The notes beneath the pieces were generated by a model. That model made no database searches. It had not been told where the DNA came from and saw only the letters and a list, made by a program, of their open reading frames with translations. Positions 1 to 7,878 of a stretch of 28,346 nucleotides of DNA are shown one piece after another. The translations under genes were made by a program, and so were the position numbers. Within the stretch, counting starts at the first letter, position 1, and every line of letters starts with the position of its first letter. The stretch is from UBA668 sp031366885 (GTDB lineage: Bacteria > Actinomycetota > Acidimicrobiia > Acidimicrobiales > Ilumatobacteraceae): positions 1-28,346 of the forward strand of contig JANLPB010000098.1 of NCBI GenBank assembly GCA_031366885.1, given 5' to 3'.

Positions 1-58
1 CAGCGCCGCCGTGGTCGACGCTGTCGTCCCCATCGTCGAGCGCCTTGCCGGCACCTGA
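1..58 (+). CDS. C-terminal end of an unidentified protein (partial)
   Basis: A frame open from the left edge ends at TGA 56-58 and encodes the tail SAAVVDAVVPIVERLAGT. The residue mix (Ala/Val-rich amphipathic helix) is like a real protein end, and the next gene starts 37 bases later on the same strand, so this is probably the upstream member of the same operon. Nothing more can be said about function from 18 residues. Confidence 0.45.
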   Translation, partial: SAAVVDAVVPIVERLAGT

Positions 59-95
59 AGTCCCTTCAACCTACGAGACCCGAAAGCAGCCACCT

Positions 96-1184
96 ATGAA
101 AGTCGGAATCAGTCTTCCCTCGCAGTACCCGTTCGGGAGCACCGCCCAGATGCTGGAGGTGTACGAGCAGGTTGGGTTCGACTCGTACTGGTCGCCCGAC
201 CACATCTTGGGTGTCTTCCACCCCGCGCTGTGGAAGGACATCCCGTTGTCGGACCTCGCGGCCGACCCCGACGCGTTCTACGACCCGTTCTGTTACGGGG
301 CCGTTGTCGGCACGATGACGGACCGGCCGTTCGGTATCTCCGTCACCGACGCCACCCGCCGCGGTGCCGCCGATCTCGCCCGCACAGCGCTCACTTTGAA
401 TGATCTCAATCGCGGTGGCTTCATCCTCGGCATCGGCTCTGGTGAGGCCGAGAGCCTTTTGCCGTTCGGCTATCCGTTCGACAAGCCGGTGGCGGTGTTG
501 GAGGACGTGCTGCGCGATCTGCGCTCGCTGCTCGACAAAGGAGTGATGGCCGACGGTGGGGTGGGCCGAATGGGTCTGCCGTTGAAGGCCGAAGGACGCG
601 GCAGCCCGCCGGTGTGGGTTGCCGGGCATGGGCCGCGCATGTTGCGCCTCACGGGCGAATACGGCGACGGTTGGATTCCGGCGTGGGGCATGACGCCCGA
701 GGAGTACGGCGAGAAGCGTGCGGTCATCCTCGATCATGCAGCCGCGGCGGGCCGCCCCGCGCCCGAATGCTCGCTGTTGCCGTTCGTGTTGTTCGTCGAG
801 AGCCAGGAAGCAGCCGAGGAGATGTTCGAGCGCGAGCCGCTTGGCAAGCTGTTCGGGCTTTTTGCGATGGGTCACGTCTGGGAGAAGTACGGACTGACGC
901 ACCCGCTTGGCAACGACTCGAAGGGCTTCGTCGACGTCATCATCCACGACCTCGACCCTGACGAACTGCGCGACGTCGCAAAGACCATCCCCTTCGAGAT
1001 GGTCAAGGAAGTGCTGTTCGTCGGCAACACCGAAGAGCTCGCCGGCCAGTTCGAGGCGTACGCTCGCAACGGCCTGGAACACGTGGTGCTGGCCAACATC
1101 ACCGGCGTCGTTGGCGGTATGGCCGAAATCATGGCCCGCGGCATGGAACTTCCCCAGCTGAAGAATGTGCTGTCGGAGCTATGA
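96..1184 (+). CDS. LLM-class (luciferase-like) flavin/F420-dependent oxidoreductase
   Basis: This 362-residue protein starts with the strand-1 motif MKVGISLPSQYP of the bacterial luciferase-like TIM barrel and carries the family's LGIGSGEAES turn, then PPVWVAGHGPRMLRLTGEYGDGW, read here in parts, typical of F420- or FMN-dependent members. Such enzymes move hydride between F420H2 or FMNH2 and small organic substrates in the cytosol; the substrate cannot be told from sequence. I chose ATG 96 over an in-frame TTG at 45 because homology-like sequence begins there. Its stop overlaps the P450 start (ATGA at 1181-1184), so the two are translationally coupled. In actinobacteria such trios (LLM enzyme, P450, SDR) usually belong to lipid, steroid or terpenoid breakdown; that is an inference. 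The cofactor, F420 or FMN, is undecided. Confidence 0.85.
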   Translation: MKVGISLPSQYPFGSTAQMLEVYEQVGFDSYWSPDHILGVFHPALWKDIPLSDLAADPDAFYDPFCYGAVVGTMTDRPFGISVTDATRRGAADLARTALTLNDLNRGGFILGIGSGEAESLLPFGYPFDKPVAVLEDVLRDLRSLLDKGVMADGGVGRMGLPLKAEGRGSPPVWVAGHGPRMLRLTGEYGDGWIPAWGMTPEEYGEKRAVILDHAAAAGRPAPECSLLPFVLFVESQEAAEEMFEREPLGKLFGLFAMGHVWEKYGLTHPLGNDSKGFVDVIIHDLDPDELRDVAKTIPFEMVKEVLFVGNTEELAGQFEAYARNGLEHVVLANITGVVGGMAEIMARGMELPQLKNVLSEL

Positions 1185-2449
1185 GCAGCGACCTCGAAGA
1201 GTTCAACCCGTTCGACTCCGCAACACTGCAGTGCCCGTTCCCGCATTACGCGCAGATGCGCAGCGAGCAGCCGGTGATGCTGATCGAGTCGCTGGGCATG
1301 TACCTGGTGACCCGTCACGATCTCGTGCTCGGGATCTTGCGAGACCCCGCTACCTATTCGTCGATGTTCGGTGGCGCCAGCATGCCGTTGCCGTCGGATG
1401 CGCGAGCGAAGATGGCGGAGGTGATGGCGGATGGCTACCCGCGGGTGCCCACCATGCTCACGGCCGACATGCCCGACCACACTCGCTATCGGCGGCTGGT
1501 GTCCAAGGCGTTCACGCCGAAGGTGATCGCTGAGCTGGAGCCTGTGATCCGCGCGATCGCCACCAAGCTGATCGACTCGTGGATCGACAGCGGGTCGATT
1601 GAGTTCGTCGAGCAGTTCGGCGTGCCTTTGCCGGTCGAGGTCATCGCCCACGCGCTCAACGTGCCCGACTCGCGAATGGCCGACTTCAAGCGTTGGTCCG
1701 ACGATTCCATCGCAGGCATCGGCACCAACATCTCGTTGGAGAAGCGTCTGGAAGCGGAGCGTGGTGTCAACGAGTATCAGCACTACTTCGCCGCCGAGTT
1801 CGAGAAGCGCATGACCGATCCGCAAGACGATCTGCTCACCGCGTTGCTGCAAGCACGTATCGATGACGACGACCCGGAGGTGACTGACAAGCGCCCGCTC
1901 GACATGCCCGAGATGCTCAGCATCGTGCAGCAGTTGCTGGTGGCCGGTAACGAGACCACCACCAAGTTGCTCACGGAGACGATGCGCCTTCTCGCCAACG
2001 ACCCCGATCAATGGCGACGCTTGCAGGCCGACCCCAGGCGTGCGGCCAGTGTGATCGAGGAGGCGCTGCGTTTGTCGACCCCGACCCAGGGCATGTTCCG
2101 TATTTGCACGCGCGACCACGAGCTGGATGGTGTGCACATTCCAGCCGGGGCGCGGCTGGTGATCGTGTTCGCATCGGCGAATCGCGATGAGGCGATCTAC
2201 ACCGATGCCGACGCGTTCGACCCGGATCGCCAGGGTTTGCGCGAGCACCTTGCGTTCGGCAAAGGAATTCACTTCTGCCTCGGCGCCGCGCTCTCGCGGT
2301 TGGAGGGCAGGGTCGCGCTGGAAGAGTTAGCCCGCCGTCTCGACAGCTTCACACTGGCGGACACCAATCGTTTTGACTACTTCCCCAGCTTCTTGCTCCG
2401 CGGCCTCACCCGTCTCGATGTCGACATCGTGCCGGCCGTGGGCGCCTGA
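1181..2449 (+). CDS. cytochrome P450
   Basis: A 422-residue soluble bacterial P450. The haem-binding loop FGKGIHFCLG holds the axial Cys366; the I-helix oxygen-activation motif AGNETT is at residues 255-260; the K-helix ExxR pair is Glu294/Arg297. The length is normal for class I bacterial P450s, which receive electrons from a ferredoxin and ferredoxin reductase. Neither partner is encoded in this window. The protein would insert one oxygen atom into a hydrophobic substrate. It overlaps the LLM gene by four bases upstream and the SDR gene by one base (TGATG at 2447-2451) downstream, so the three are one transcript. The family number (CYP) cannot be set by eye. Confidence 0.96.
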   Translation: MSSDLEEFNPFDSATLQCPFPHYAQMRSEQPVMLIESLGMYLVTRHDLVLGILRDPATYSSMFGGASMPLPSDARAKMAEVMADGYPRVPTMLTADMPDHTRYRRLVSKAFTPKVIAELEPVIRAIATKLIDSWIDSGSIEFVEQFGVPLPVEVIAHALNVPDSRMADFKRWSDDSIAGIGTNISLEKRLEAERGVNEYQHYFAAEFEKRMTDPQDDLLTALLQARIDDDDPEVTDKRPLDMPEMLSIVQQLLVAGNETTTKLLTETMRLLANDPDQWRRLQADPRRAASVIEEALRLSTPTQGMFRICTRDHELDGVHIPAGARLVIVFASANRDEAIYTDADAFDPDRQGLREHLAFGKGIHFCLGAALSRLEGRVALEELARRLDSFTLADTNRFDYFPSFLLRGLTRLDVDIVPAVGA

Positions 2450-3270
2450 TGGCGGGGACCAAGCTCCTCGGGAAGATTGCGGTTGTCACCGGGTCCAGCC
2501 GCGGCATCGGGCGAGGGACGGCCATCGCTCTCGGAGAGGAAGGGGCCACCGTCTACATCACAGGTCGCAGTACCGGCGACGGTGAACTCACCATCGAGCG
2601 GACCGCTGAACTGGTGGCGCAGGCCGGTGGTCGCGGTATTCCGGTGCCCACCGACCACGGCGACGACGCCCAGATCGAAGCCCTCTTCGATCGCGTGCGA
2701 GCCGACGAGGGCAAGCTCGACATCCTGGTCAACAACGTCTACAAGATTCCCAGCCCGCCCGCGTGGGGTGGCGGCTTCTGGGACCACCCGGTCTCTATTT
2801 GGGACGATCAGGTCGGCATCGGGCTTCGCGCGCACTACATCGCTTCGTGGCATGCGGCGCCGTTGCTGTTCGCCGCCGGGCCGGGCAGCTTCATCTGCAA
2901 CGTCTCGTCGCCGGGTGGCCAGAGCTACCACTTCAGTTCGTCGTACGGGGCAGGCAAGGCCGGCCTCGATCGGCTGGGCGCCGACATGGCGCTGGAGCTG
3001 GCGCCGAAGGGAATTGCCTGCGTCACCGTCTACCCCGGCACGGTCTCGACAGAGTTCATCGTCGAGGCGCGCGGCACCAGCTCGGCAGCGATGGACACCG
3101 CCCAGACACCATTGGTGGTCGGGCGCAGCATCGCAGTCCTCGCTTCCGCAGCCGACCTGATGGAACGGTCCGGGTCGATTCAGTGGGTGGAAGATTTGGG
3201 TCGCGAGTTCGGGCTCGTCGACGAGTTCGGGCGCGCGCCGGCTGCCTACCCGAAACGGTTGCCTCAGTAA
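2449..3270 (+). CDS. short-chain dehydrogenase/reductase (DHRS1-like)
   Basis: A 273-residue classical SDR. The nucleotide-binding motif TGSSRGIG lies at residues 14-21, Ser153/Ser154 and the YGAGK catalytic pair Tyr166/Lys170 follow. The usual NNAG is replaced by NNVYK (residues 95-99), and the sequence between (WGGGFWDHP) resembles the DHRS1-type subfamily, which reduces or oxidises carbonyls and alcohols with NAD(P)H. It is translationally coupled to the P450 through TGATG, so it may oxidise the alcohol that the P450 makes. Its last seven bases overlap the 3' end of the convergent PPDK-like gene (3264-3270), leaving no room for a terminator between them. Substrate unknown. Confidence 0.92.
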   Translation: MAGTKLLGKIAVVTGSSRGIGRGTAIALGEEGATVYITGRSTGDGELTIERTAELVAQAGGRGIPVPTDHGDDAQIEALFDRVRADEGKLDILVNNVYKIPSPPAWGGGFWDHPVSIWDDQVGIGLRAHYIASWHAAPLLFAAGPGSFICNVSSPGGQSYHFSSSYGAGKAGLDRLGADMALELAPKGIACVTVYPGTVSTEFIVEARGTSSAAMDTAQTPLVVGRSIAVLASAADLMERSGSIQWVEDLGREFGLVDEFGRAPAAYPKRLPQ

Positions 3271-5609
3271 CTGCCTTCTTCGTGGCGGTCGACACCGAGC
3301 AGCTGCACCAGGTCTTCGTGTAGTTCCATCCACACGTCGTGGTAGCTGCCGCACATGACGCCCGTGAACATTCGCTGCTCGCCGCTTTCGAGCCGCACCA
3401 GGCTGGTGCTCAGTCGCCGGTCGTACGAAGCGAAGCGCGGGATCGCCTCGGCGAAGCCGGCGATCGGCGCCAAGGCCTGATCGTGCATTGCGCGCAGTTC
3501 GGCGACGCGGGCGCTGTCGTAGTCCGGGTCACTGTGGTCGTTGGGGTCGCCGTCGCGAATTTGCCACCGGTTGCATAGATCTTTGAACCCGACGTTGAGG
3601 TCGAGGAACTGCGGGTACGGCTCGCGCAGCCCGTCGACGGCGACACCGGAAACCTCCTGCAGCTTCTCGCCGTGGCGGTCGCGACCGAGGGGGGAGAGCT
3701 GCCACAGGTTGCGTGCGGCGACGTGGCGACACCATCCGGTCTCCACCATTCCCGACAGCATGTTCTCGACGATGGTTTGCTCCACGCCGGAGATCTCGGC
3801 GATCACTTCCACGGGCGCGTAGCCCTTGATGCGCAGCGCATGCATGACCAGGAATTCGGCGTCGCCATCGTCGCTGCGGATTGCGATGGCGGCGTCGGCT
3901 GACTCCAGCAGATCTTCGACGGCAGTTTGCTGCTCGATGGTTGGTGCGGCGCCGGCGGCAATGGCCGCCATCACGTCGTTGTTGACGCGGCTCATCTCGA
4001 GCAGCGCCTGGGCGACGGCGAGTCGTGCGATGGGCACCCGATACGGCGAGCAGCTGACGTAGTCGACCCCGCAGGCAACGAGGAACTTGGCCGATTCAGG
4101 GTCGCCGGCTTGTTCGCCGCAGACGCCGATCTTGATGGCGGCGTTGGCGTCGCGAGCATGCTCGCACGCATAGCGGATGAGGCGGCCAACACCGATCTGG
4201 TCGAGCGATTCGAACGGATCGCTCTGCAGCAGCCCGTGGCGCAGGTATTCGGGAATCAGTTTGCTGCCGACGTCGTCGCGGCTGAACGCGAACGTCAGCT
4301 GCGTGAGGTCGTTGGTGCCGAACGAGAAGAAGTCGCTCACCTCCGCCAGCTCACCGGCAACGAGCGCGGCTCGCGGTGTCTCCAACATCGCGCCCACGCT
4401 GACGGCACCTTCAAAGCCGACGGACGCAATGGCCTCGGCCACCCATGCCCGAGCCATGTGCATCTCGGTGGGGTCGATGACCAGTGGAATCATCACTTCC
4501 ACCTTTGGCGAGCGGCCCTGGGCCTGCACCGCGATGACCGCGTGCAGCAGCGCACGCACCTGCATTTGGTAGAGCCCTGGCTTGACCACACCCAGCCGCA
4601 CACCGCGGGTGCCGATCATCGGGTTCACCTCGTGCAACCGCCTGACGGCAGCCAACTCGAAACGGCCCTCGTCGTCCAGCTCGCCGAGTGCTTCTGCGAC
4701 AACCAGCCGTTCCAGCTCCGGCAGGAACTCGTGTAGTGGCGGGTCGAGCAGGCGAATCGTGATCGGCAGGCCATCCATCGCGGAGAGGATGCCCTCGAAG
4801 TCGGCCTGCTGCGCCGCCGCCAATTCAGTGAGCGCGTCGCGTTCCTCGCTCGGCACATCGCTGAGAATCAGCCGACGAACGAGCGGCAACCGGTCGTCGG
4901 CGAGGAACATGTGCTCGGTGCGACACAGCCCGATGCCCTCGGCACCCAGGTGGCGGGCGTGCGCTGCGTCGGCCGAGTTGTCGGCGTTGGCGCGCACCGC
5001 AACCGGTACGTCGGCTCCGGCGCGAATCTGGTCGGCCCAGTCGAGCAGGGTCTCCAATTCGGGCGGCGCTTCGGCGGTCGACGTGTCGGCGCGCCCGAGA
5101 AAGACCTCGCCCGTACGACCATCGATTGAAATCTGAGTGCCGGCCGTCAGCACCCTGTCGCCGATGCGGAGGCCCTCATCGTCGATGAGTATTTCGCCCG
5201 CCCCAACGACTGCCGGAATTCCCCAGCCACGAGCGACGACCGCAGCGTGACTGGTGATACCCCCGCGCGTCGTGAGAATGCCGCGTGCGGACTGCATGCC
5301 CAATACGTCGTCGGGCGTCGTCTCGTTGCGAACCAGGATCACCGGCCGCCCGGCGTCGGCAGCCTCGATGGCGTCCTCTGCGCTGAACGCAATCTCGCCC
5401 GCAGCTGCTCCTGGGGAGGCGCCCAACGCTGTTGTCAAGAGCGCCATCTCGTCGTTGCTGGCGAAGGTGGCGTGCAGGAACGCGCCAATGGCCCCAGCAG
5501 GTACCAGTGCGACCGCCTCGGCGATGGTGAGTGCGTCGTTGGGGTCACATGCGCGCCGGACCGCGCTCTGGATGATGGCGGCGAATGATTCGCCAGCGGT
5601 AGAACTCAT
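3264..5609 (-). CDS. PPDK-like protein lacking the ATP-grasp domain, with extra C-terminal region
   Basis: 781 residues. Residues about 60-175 match the swivelling phosphohistidine domain of pyruvate phosphate dikinase (ASPGAAAGE at 64-72; His121 in GGITSHAAVVARG). Residues about 180-540 match the PEP/pyruvate TIM barrel, with GIGLCRTEHMF, Arg286 (TIRLLDPPLHEFLP), Arg335 (NPMIGTRG), Glu410, SFGTNDLTQ and catalytic Cys497 (VCGEQAGDP) all kept. The roughly 340-residue ATP-grasp domain that starts normal PPDK (about 870-900 residues) is absent; the protein begins just before the swivelling domain. Residues 541-781 are an added tail; about 560-650 look helical and winged-helix-like (PVEVIAEISGVEQTIVENML, read in parts). 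By itself it could catalyse only the PEP/phosphohistidine half-reaction. ATG 5609 follows AAGGGG, a good ribosome site. The gene is divergent from the mutase gene. Confidence 0.85.
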   Translation of the reverse strand: MSSTAGESFAAIIQSAVRRACDPNDALTIAEAVALVPAGAIGAFLHATFASNDEMALLTTALGASPGAAAGEIAFSAEDAIEAADAGRPVILVRNETTPDDVLGMQSARGILTTRGGITSHAAVVARGWGIPAVVGAGEILIDDEGLRIGDRVLTAGTQISIDGRTGEVFLGRADTSTAEAPPELETLLDWADQIRAGADVPVAVRANADNSADAAHARHLGAEGIGLCRTEHMFLADDRLPLVRRLILSDVPSEERDALTELAAAQQADFEGILSAMDGLPITIRLLDPPLHEFLPELERLVVAEALGELDDEGRFELAAVRRLHEVNPMIGTRGVRLGVVKPGLYQMQVRALLHAVIAVQAQGRSPKVEVMIPLVIDPTEMHMARAWVAEAIASVGFEGAVSVGAMLETPRAALVAGELAEVSDFFSFGTNDLTQLTFAFSRDDVGSKLIPEYLRHGLLQSDPFESLDQIGVGRLIRYACEHARDANAAIKIGVCGEQAGDPESAKFLVACGVDYVSCSPYRVPIARLAVAQALLEMSRVNNDVMAAIAAGAAPTIEQQTAVEDLLESADAAIAIRSDDGDAEFLVMHALRIKGYAPVEVIAEISGVEQTIVENMLSGMVETGWCRHVAARNLWQLSPLGRDRHGEKLQEVSGVAVDGLREPYPQFLDLNVGFKDLCNRWQIRDGDPNDHSDPDYDSARVAELRAMHDQALAPIAGFAEAIPRFASYDRRLSTSLVRLESGEQRMFTGVMCGSYHDVWMELHEDLVQLLGVDRHEEGSY

Positions 5610-5745
5610 ACGGTCCCCTTTTTGATCATGTCCGGTTGCAAGCCCCCTGCTACCGCCACACCGTGTGTCGTACCCTACGCTTTACGAGTTACCTAAGCAT
5701 CGTACAGAAAGACGGAATCGGTCTGAATATGAGAGCGTGTACGAG
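5610..5745. promoter_or_regulatory. divergent intergenic region between PPDK-like and mutase genes
   Basis: This 136-base gap must hold the promoters of two divergent genes. On the plus strand TTTACG (5681-5686) and TACAGA (5703-5708), 16 bases apart, are a weak -35/-10 candidate for the mutase. AAGGGG just upstream of 5609 on the minus strand is the ribosome site of the PPDK-like gene. No riboswitch fold was recognised; a cobalamin riboswitch was looked for and not seen. Confidence 0.3.
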
Positions 5746-7386
5746 ATGACCAACGCACGAGACACGTGGCAGCAGGCATTCGACGAATCGCGCATCCGCG
5801 ACGCCGACTACTCGACGATGTCGGGGGTGCCGCTCGCGGCGGTGTACGGCGCCGCCGATGGCACCGGCGACTACCCCGGCCAGTACCCCTACACTCGCGG
5901 GCCGTACGCCTCGATGTATCGATCGAAGCTGTGGACGATGCGTATGTTCGCCGGCTTCGGAACTGCCGACGACACCAACTGGCGCTTCAAGGAAATCATC
6001 AAGTCCGGTGGCGATGGGCTGTCGACCGCGTTCGACATGCCGACGCTGCTGGGCCTGGACTCTGATGACCCGATGTCATTGGGCGAGGTTGGGCGCTGCG
6101 GTGTCGCGATCGACACGCTCGCCGACATGGAAGATCTGTACGCAGGAATCGACCTTGGTGCCACCACCACCAGCATGACCATCAACTCGCCGGCCGCAGC
6201 CATCTTTGCCATGTTCATCGCGCAGGCGGAGAAGGCCGGCACCCCTCGTGCATTGCTGGGCGGCACGCTGCAGAACGACATCCTCAAGGAGTACCAAGCG
6301 CAGAAGGAGTTCGTCTTCCCGCCTCGCCAATCCATGCGGCTGGTGCGCGACACCATCTTGTACACGGCCGCGGAAATGCCGCGTTGGCACAGCGTGTCCA
6401 TCTCCGGCTATCACATCCGCGAGGCAGGGTCGACGGCGGCGGAAGAATTGGCGTTCACGTTGGCAAACGGCTTCGCCTACGTCGAGCTGGCGATGAAGGC
6501 AGGCCTGCCGATCGATTCATTCGCGCCGCGCTTGTCGTTCTTCTTCAATGCACACATCGACTTCTTCGAGGAGATCGCCAAGTACCGCGCCGCCCGTCGC
6601 ATCTGGGCGCGCTGGATGCGCGAACGGTACGGGGCGGTGGCTGAACGTTCGTTGCAGCTGCGGTTCCACACGCAGACCGCCGGTGTGTCGCTCACGGCAC
6701 AGCAGCCGGAAGTCAACATTGTGCGCACCGCTATCGAGGCGCTTGCCGGCGTGTTGGGTGGCACTCAGTCGTTGCACACCAACTCGATGGACGAGGCAAT
6801 GGCGTTGCCGACCGAGAAGTCGGCGCGCATCGCGCTGCGCACACAACAGGTCATTGCCTACGAAACCAACGTGGCCCACGTGGCCGATCCGCTGGGCGGC
6901 TCGTATTTCGTCGAAGCGCTCACCGACGAGATGGAGCGTCAGGCCGAGGAGCTGTTCGCCCACCTCGACGAACTGGGTGACGGCTCGATGTTGGAGGGGT
7001 GCATTCAAGGCATCGAGGACAACTGGTTCCAGGGCCGCATCGCCGATTCAGCGTTCGATCTGGAACGCAAGATGAATCGCGGCGAGCGGATCGTGGTCGG
7101 CGTCAACCGTTTCACCGAAGGCAACGACGAACAGTCGATGGACCTGCTGGAGATCACCAACGAGGACGAGGCCCGCCAGCTGAAGCGGCTCGACGTCGTG
7201 CGCCATCAGCGCAACGGTGCCGCGGTCGACGAAGTACTCGCCCGCCTCGCGGCGGAGGCCGCGGACCCGGAGATCAACCTGATGCCAACACTCATCGAGG
7301 CGGCCAGCGCCTATGCAACACTCGGCGAAATCATGGCCACCATGGGCACCGTGTTCGGTCGTCACGTCGAAGTGCCGGTGATCTGA
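5746..7386 (+). CDS. icmA: B12-dependent acyl-CoA mutase large subunit, isobutyryl-CoA mutase type
   Basis: 546 residues forming the substrate-binding TIM barrel of the methylmalonyl-CoA mutase family. The active-site SGYHIREAG with His223, the FHTQTAGVSLTAQQP stretch and LGGTQSLHTNSMDEA are family signatures. The residue equal to MCM Tyr89 is Phe68 (WTMRMFAGF) and the one equal to MCM Arg207 is Gln186 (KEYQAQKEF); their spacing of 118 is the same as Phe80/Gln198 in known IcmA. These two positions decide the acyl group, and Phe/Gln is the isobutyryl-CoA to n-butyryl-CoA pattern. Met67 replaces the usual Gln next to Phe68. The B12 domain is on the separate next gene, as in IcmA/IcmB. ATG 5746 was chosen over upstream GTG codons (5665, 5737) because family similarity begins near it. 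No MeaB-type chaperone gene is nearby. Confidence 0.85.
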   Translation: MTNARDTWQQAFDESRIRDADYSTMSGVPLAAVYGAADGTGDYPGQYPYTRGPYASMYRSKLWTMRMFAGFGTADDTNWRFKEIIKSGGDGLSTAFDMPTLLGLDSDDPMSLGEVGRCGVAIDTLADMEDLYAGIDLGATTTSMTINSPAAAIFAMFIAQAEKAGTPRALLGGTLQNDILKEYQAQKEFVFPPRQSMRLVRDTILYTAAEMPRWHSVSISGYHIREAGSTAAEELAFTLANGFAYVELAMKAGLPIDSFAPRLSFFFNAHIDFFEEIAKYRAARRIWARWMRERYGAVAERSLQLRFHTQTAGVSLTAQQPEVNIVRTAIEALAGVLGGTQSLHTNSMDEAMALPTEKSARIALRTQQVIAYETNVAHVADPLGGSYFVEALTDEMERQAEELFAHLDELGDGSMLEGCIQGIEDNWFQGRIADSAFDLERKMNRGERIVVGVNRFTEGNDEQSMDLLEITNEDEARQLKRLDVVRHQRNGAAVDEVLARLAAEAADPEINLMPTLIEAASAYATLGEIMATMGTVFGRHVEVPVI

Positions 7387-7790
7387 TGACCGAGCGAATT
7401 CTTATCGGCAAGGTCGGCCTCGACGGCCACGATCGCGGGGTCAAAGTCGTCGCCCGAATCCTTCGCGACGCAGGCTTCGAAGTCATCTACACCGGGCTTT
7501 TCCAAACGCCGGCGACGATGGCCGCGGCTGCCGTCGATGAAGACGTCGACCTGGTCGGGCTGTCCATGCTGTCGGGTGCTCACATGACGCTCGCCCCGGC
7601 TGTCGTCGAGGCCATGCGCGCCGCCGGCTGTCACGCTCCCGTCGTTGTCGGCGGCATCATCCCTCAGCAGCACATTGAGCGCCTCACCGCGGCTGGTGTC
7701 GCGGCGGTGCTCACCCCCGGTGCCCCCGCCGACCAAGTGGTGGCAGTCATCAGATCCGTGCTCGACGCAGCGGCCGCCACATCGGCCTAA
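7386..7790 (+). CDS. icmB: B12-binding small subunit of the acyl-CoA mutase
   Basis: 134 residues, a lone cobalamin-binding Rossmann-like domain. The DxHxxG signature is Asp13-Gly-His15-Asp-Arg-Gly18, where His15 replaces the lower ligand of adenosylcobalamin; GLSMLSGAH and VVGGIIP are the other two conserved cofactor loops. It overlaps the large-subunit stop by one base (TGATG, 7384-7388), so the subunits are made together. With the upstream subunit it forms the working mutase linking the valine/isobutyrate and butyrate branches of CoA metabolism. The length is typical for IcmB/HcmB-type subunits (about 135 residues). Confidence 0.9.
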   Translation: MTERILIGKVGLDGHDRGVKVVARILRDAGFEVIYTGLFQTPATMAAAAVDEDVDLVGLSMLSGAHMTLAPAVVEAMRAAGCHAPVVVGGIIPQQHIERLTAAGVAAVLTPGAPADQVVAVIRSVLDAAAATSA

Positions 7791-7803
7791 TCGTTGCGCC
7801 CGC

Positions 7804-7821
7804 AACTGGGTCTTCCCAGTT
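7804..7821. terminator. hairpin between convergent mutase and photolyase genes
   Basis: AACTGGG, four-base loop TCTT, then CCCAGTT gives a perfect 7-bp stem 13 bases after the icmB stop. There is no T-tract. It lies between two converging genes, so it could end transcription from either side. Part of it can also pair with a second copy of CCAGTTGCGG at 7846-7855. Confidence 0.45.
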
Positions 7822-7878
7822 TCCTACGTAGCGTTCCGGGAAGCACCAGTTGCGGCGATCGACGGTAGCGCCGGGCCG

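Noticed and set aside
66..2272. Long minus-strand open frames opposite the LLM and P450 genes
   Set aside because: They are Arg/His-rich shadows of strongly supported plus-strand genes, caused by high GC; no family features.
3927..4736. Plus-strand frame opposite the PPDK-like gene
   Set aside because: Composition (His/Gln/Arg-rich, low in hydrophobic segments) is that of an antisense shadow; the minus-strand protein has all catalytic motifs.
5610..5745. Cobalamin riboswitch before the B12-dependent mutase
   Set aside because: The region is only 136 bases long and lacks a recognisable B12-box; the enzyme uses B12 but is not usually riboswitch-controlled.
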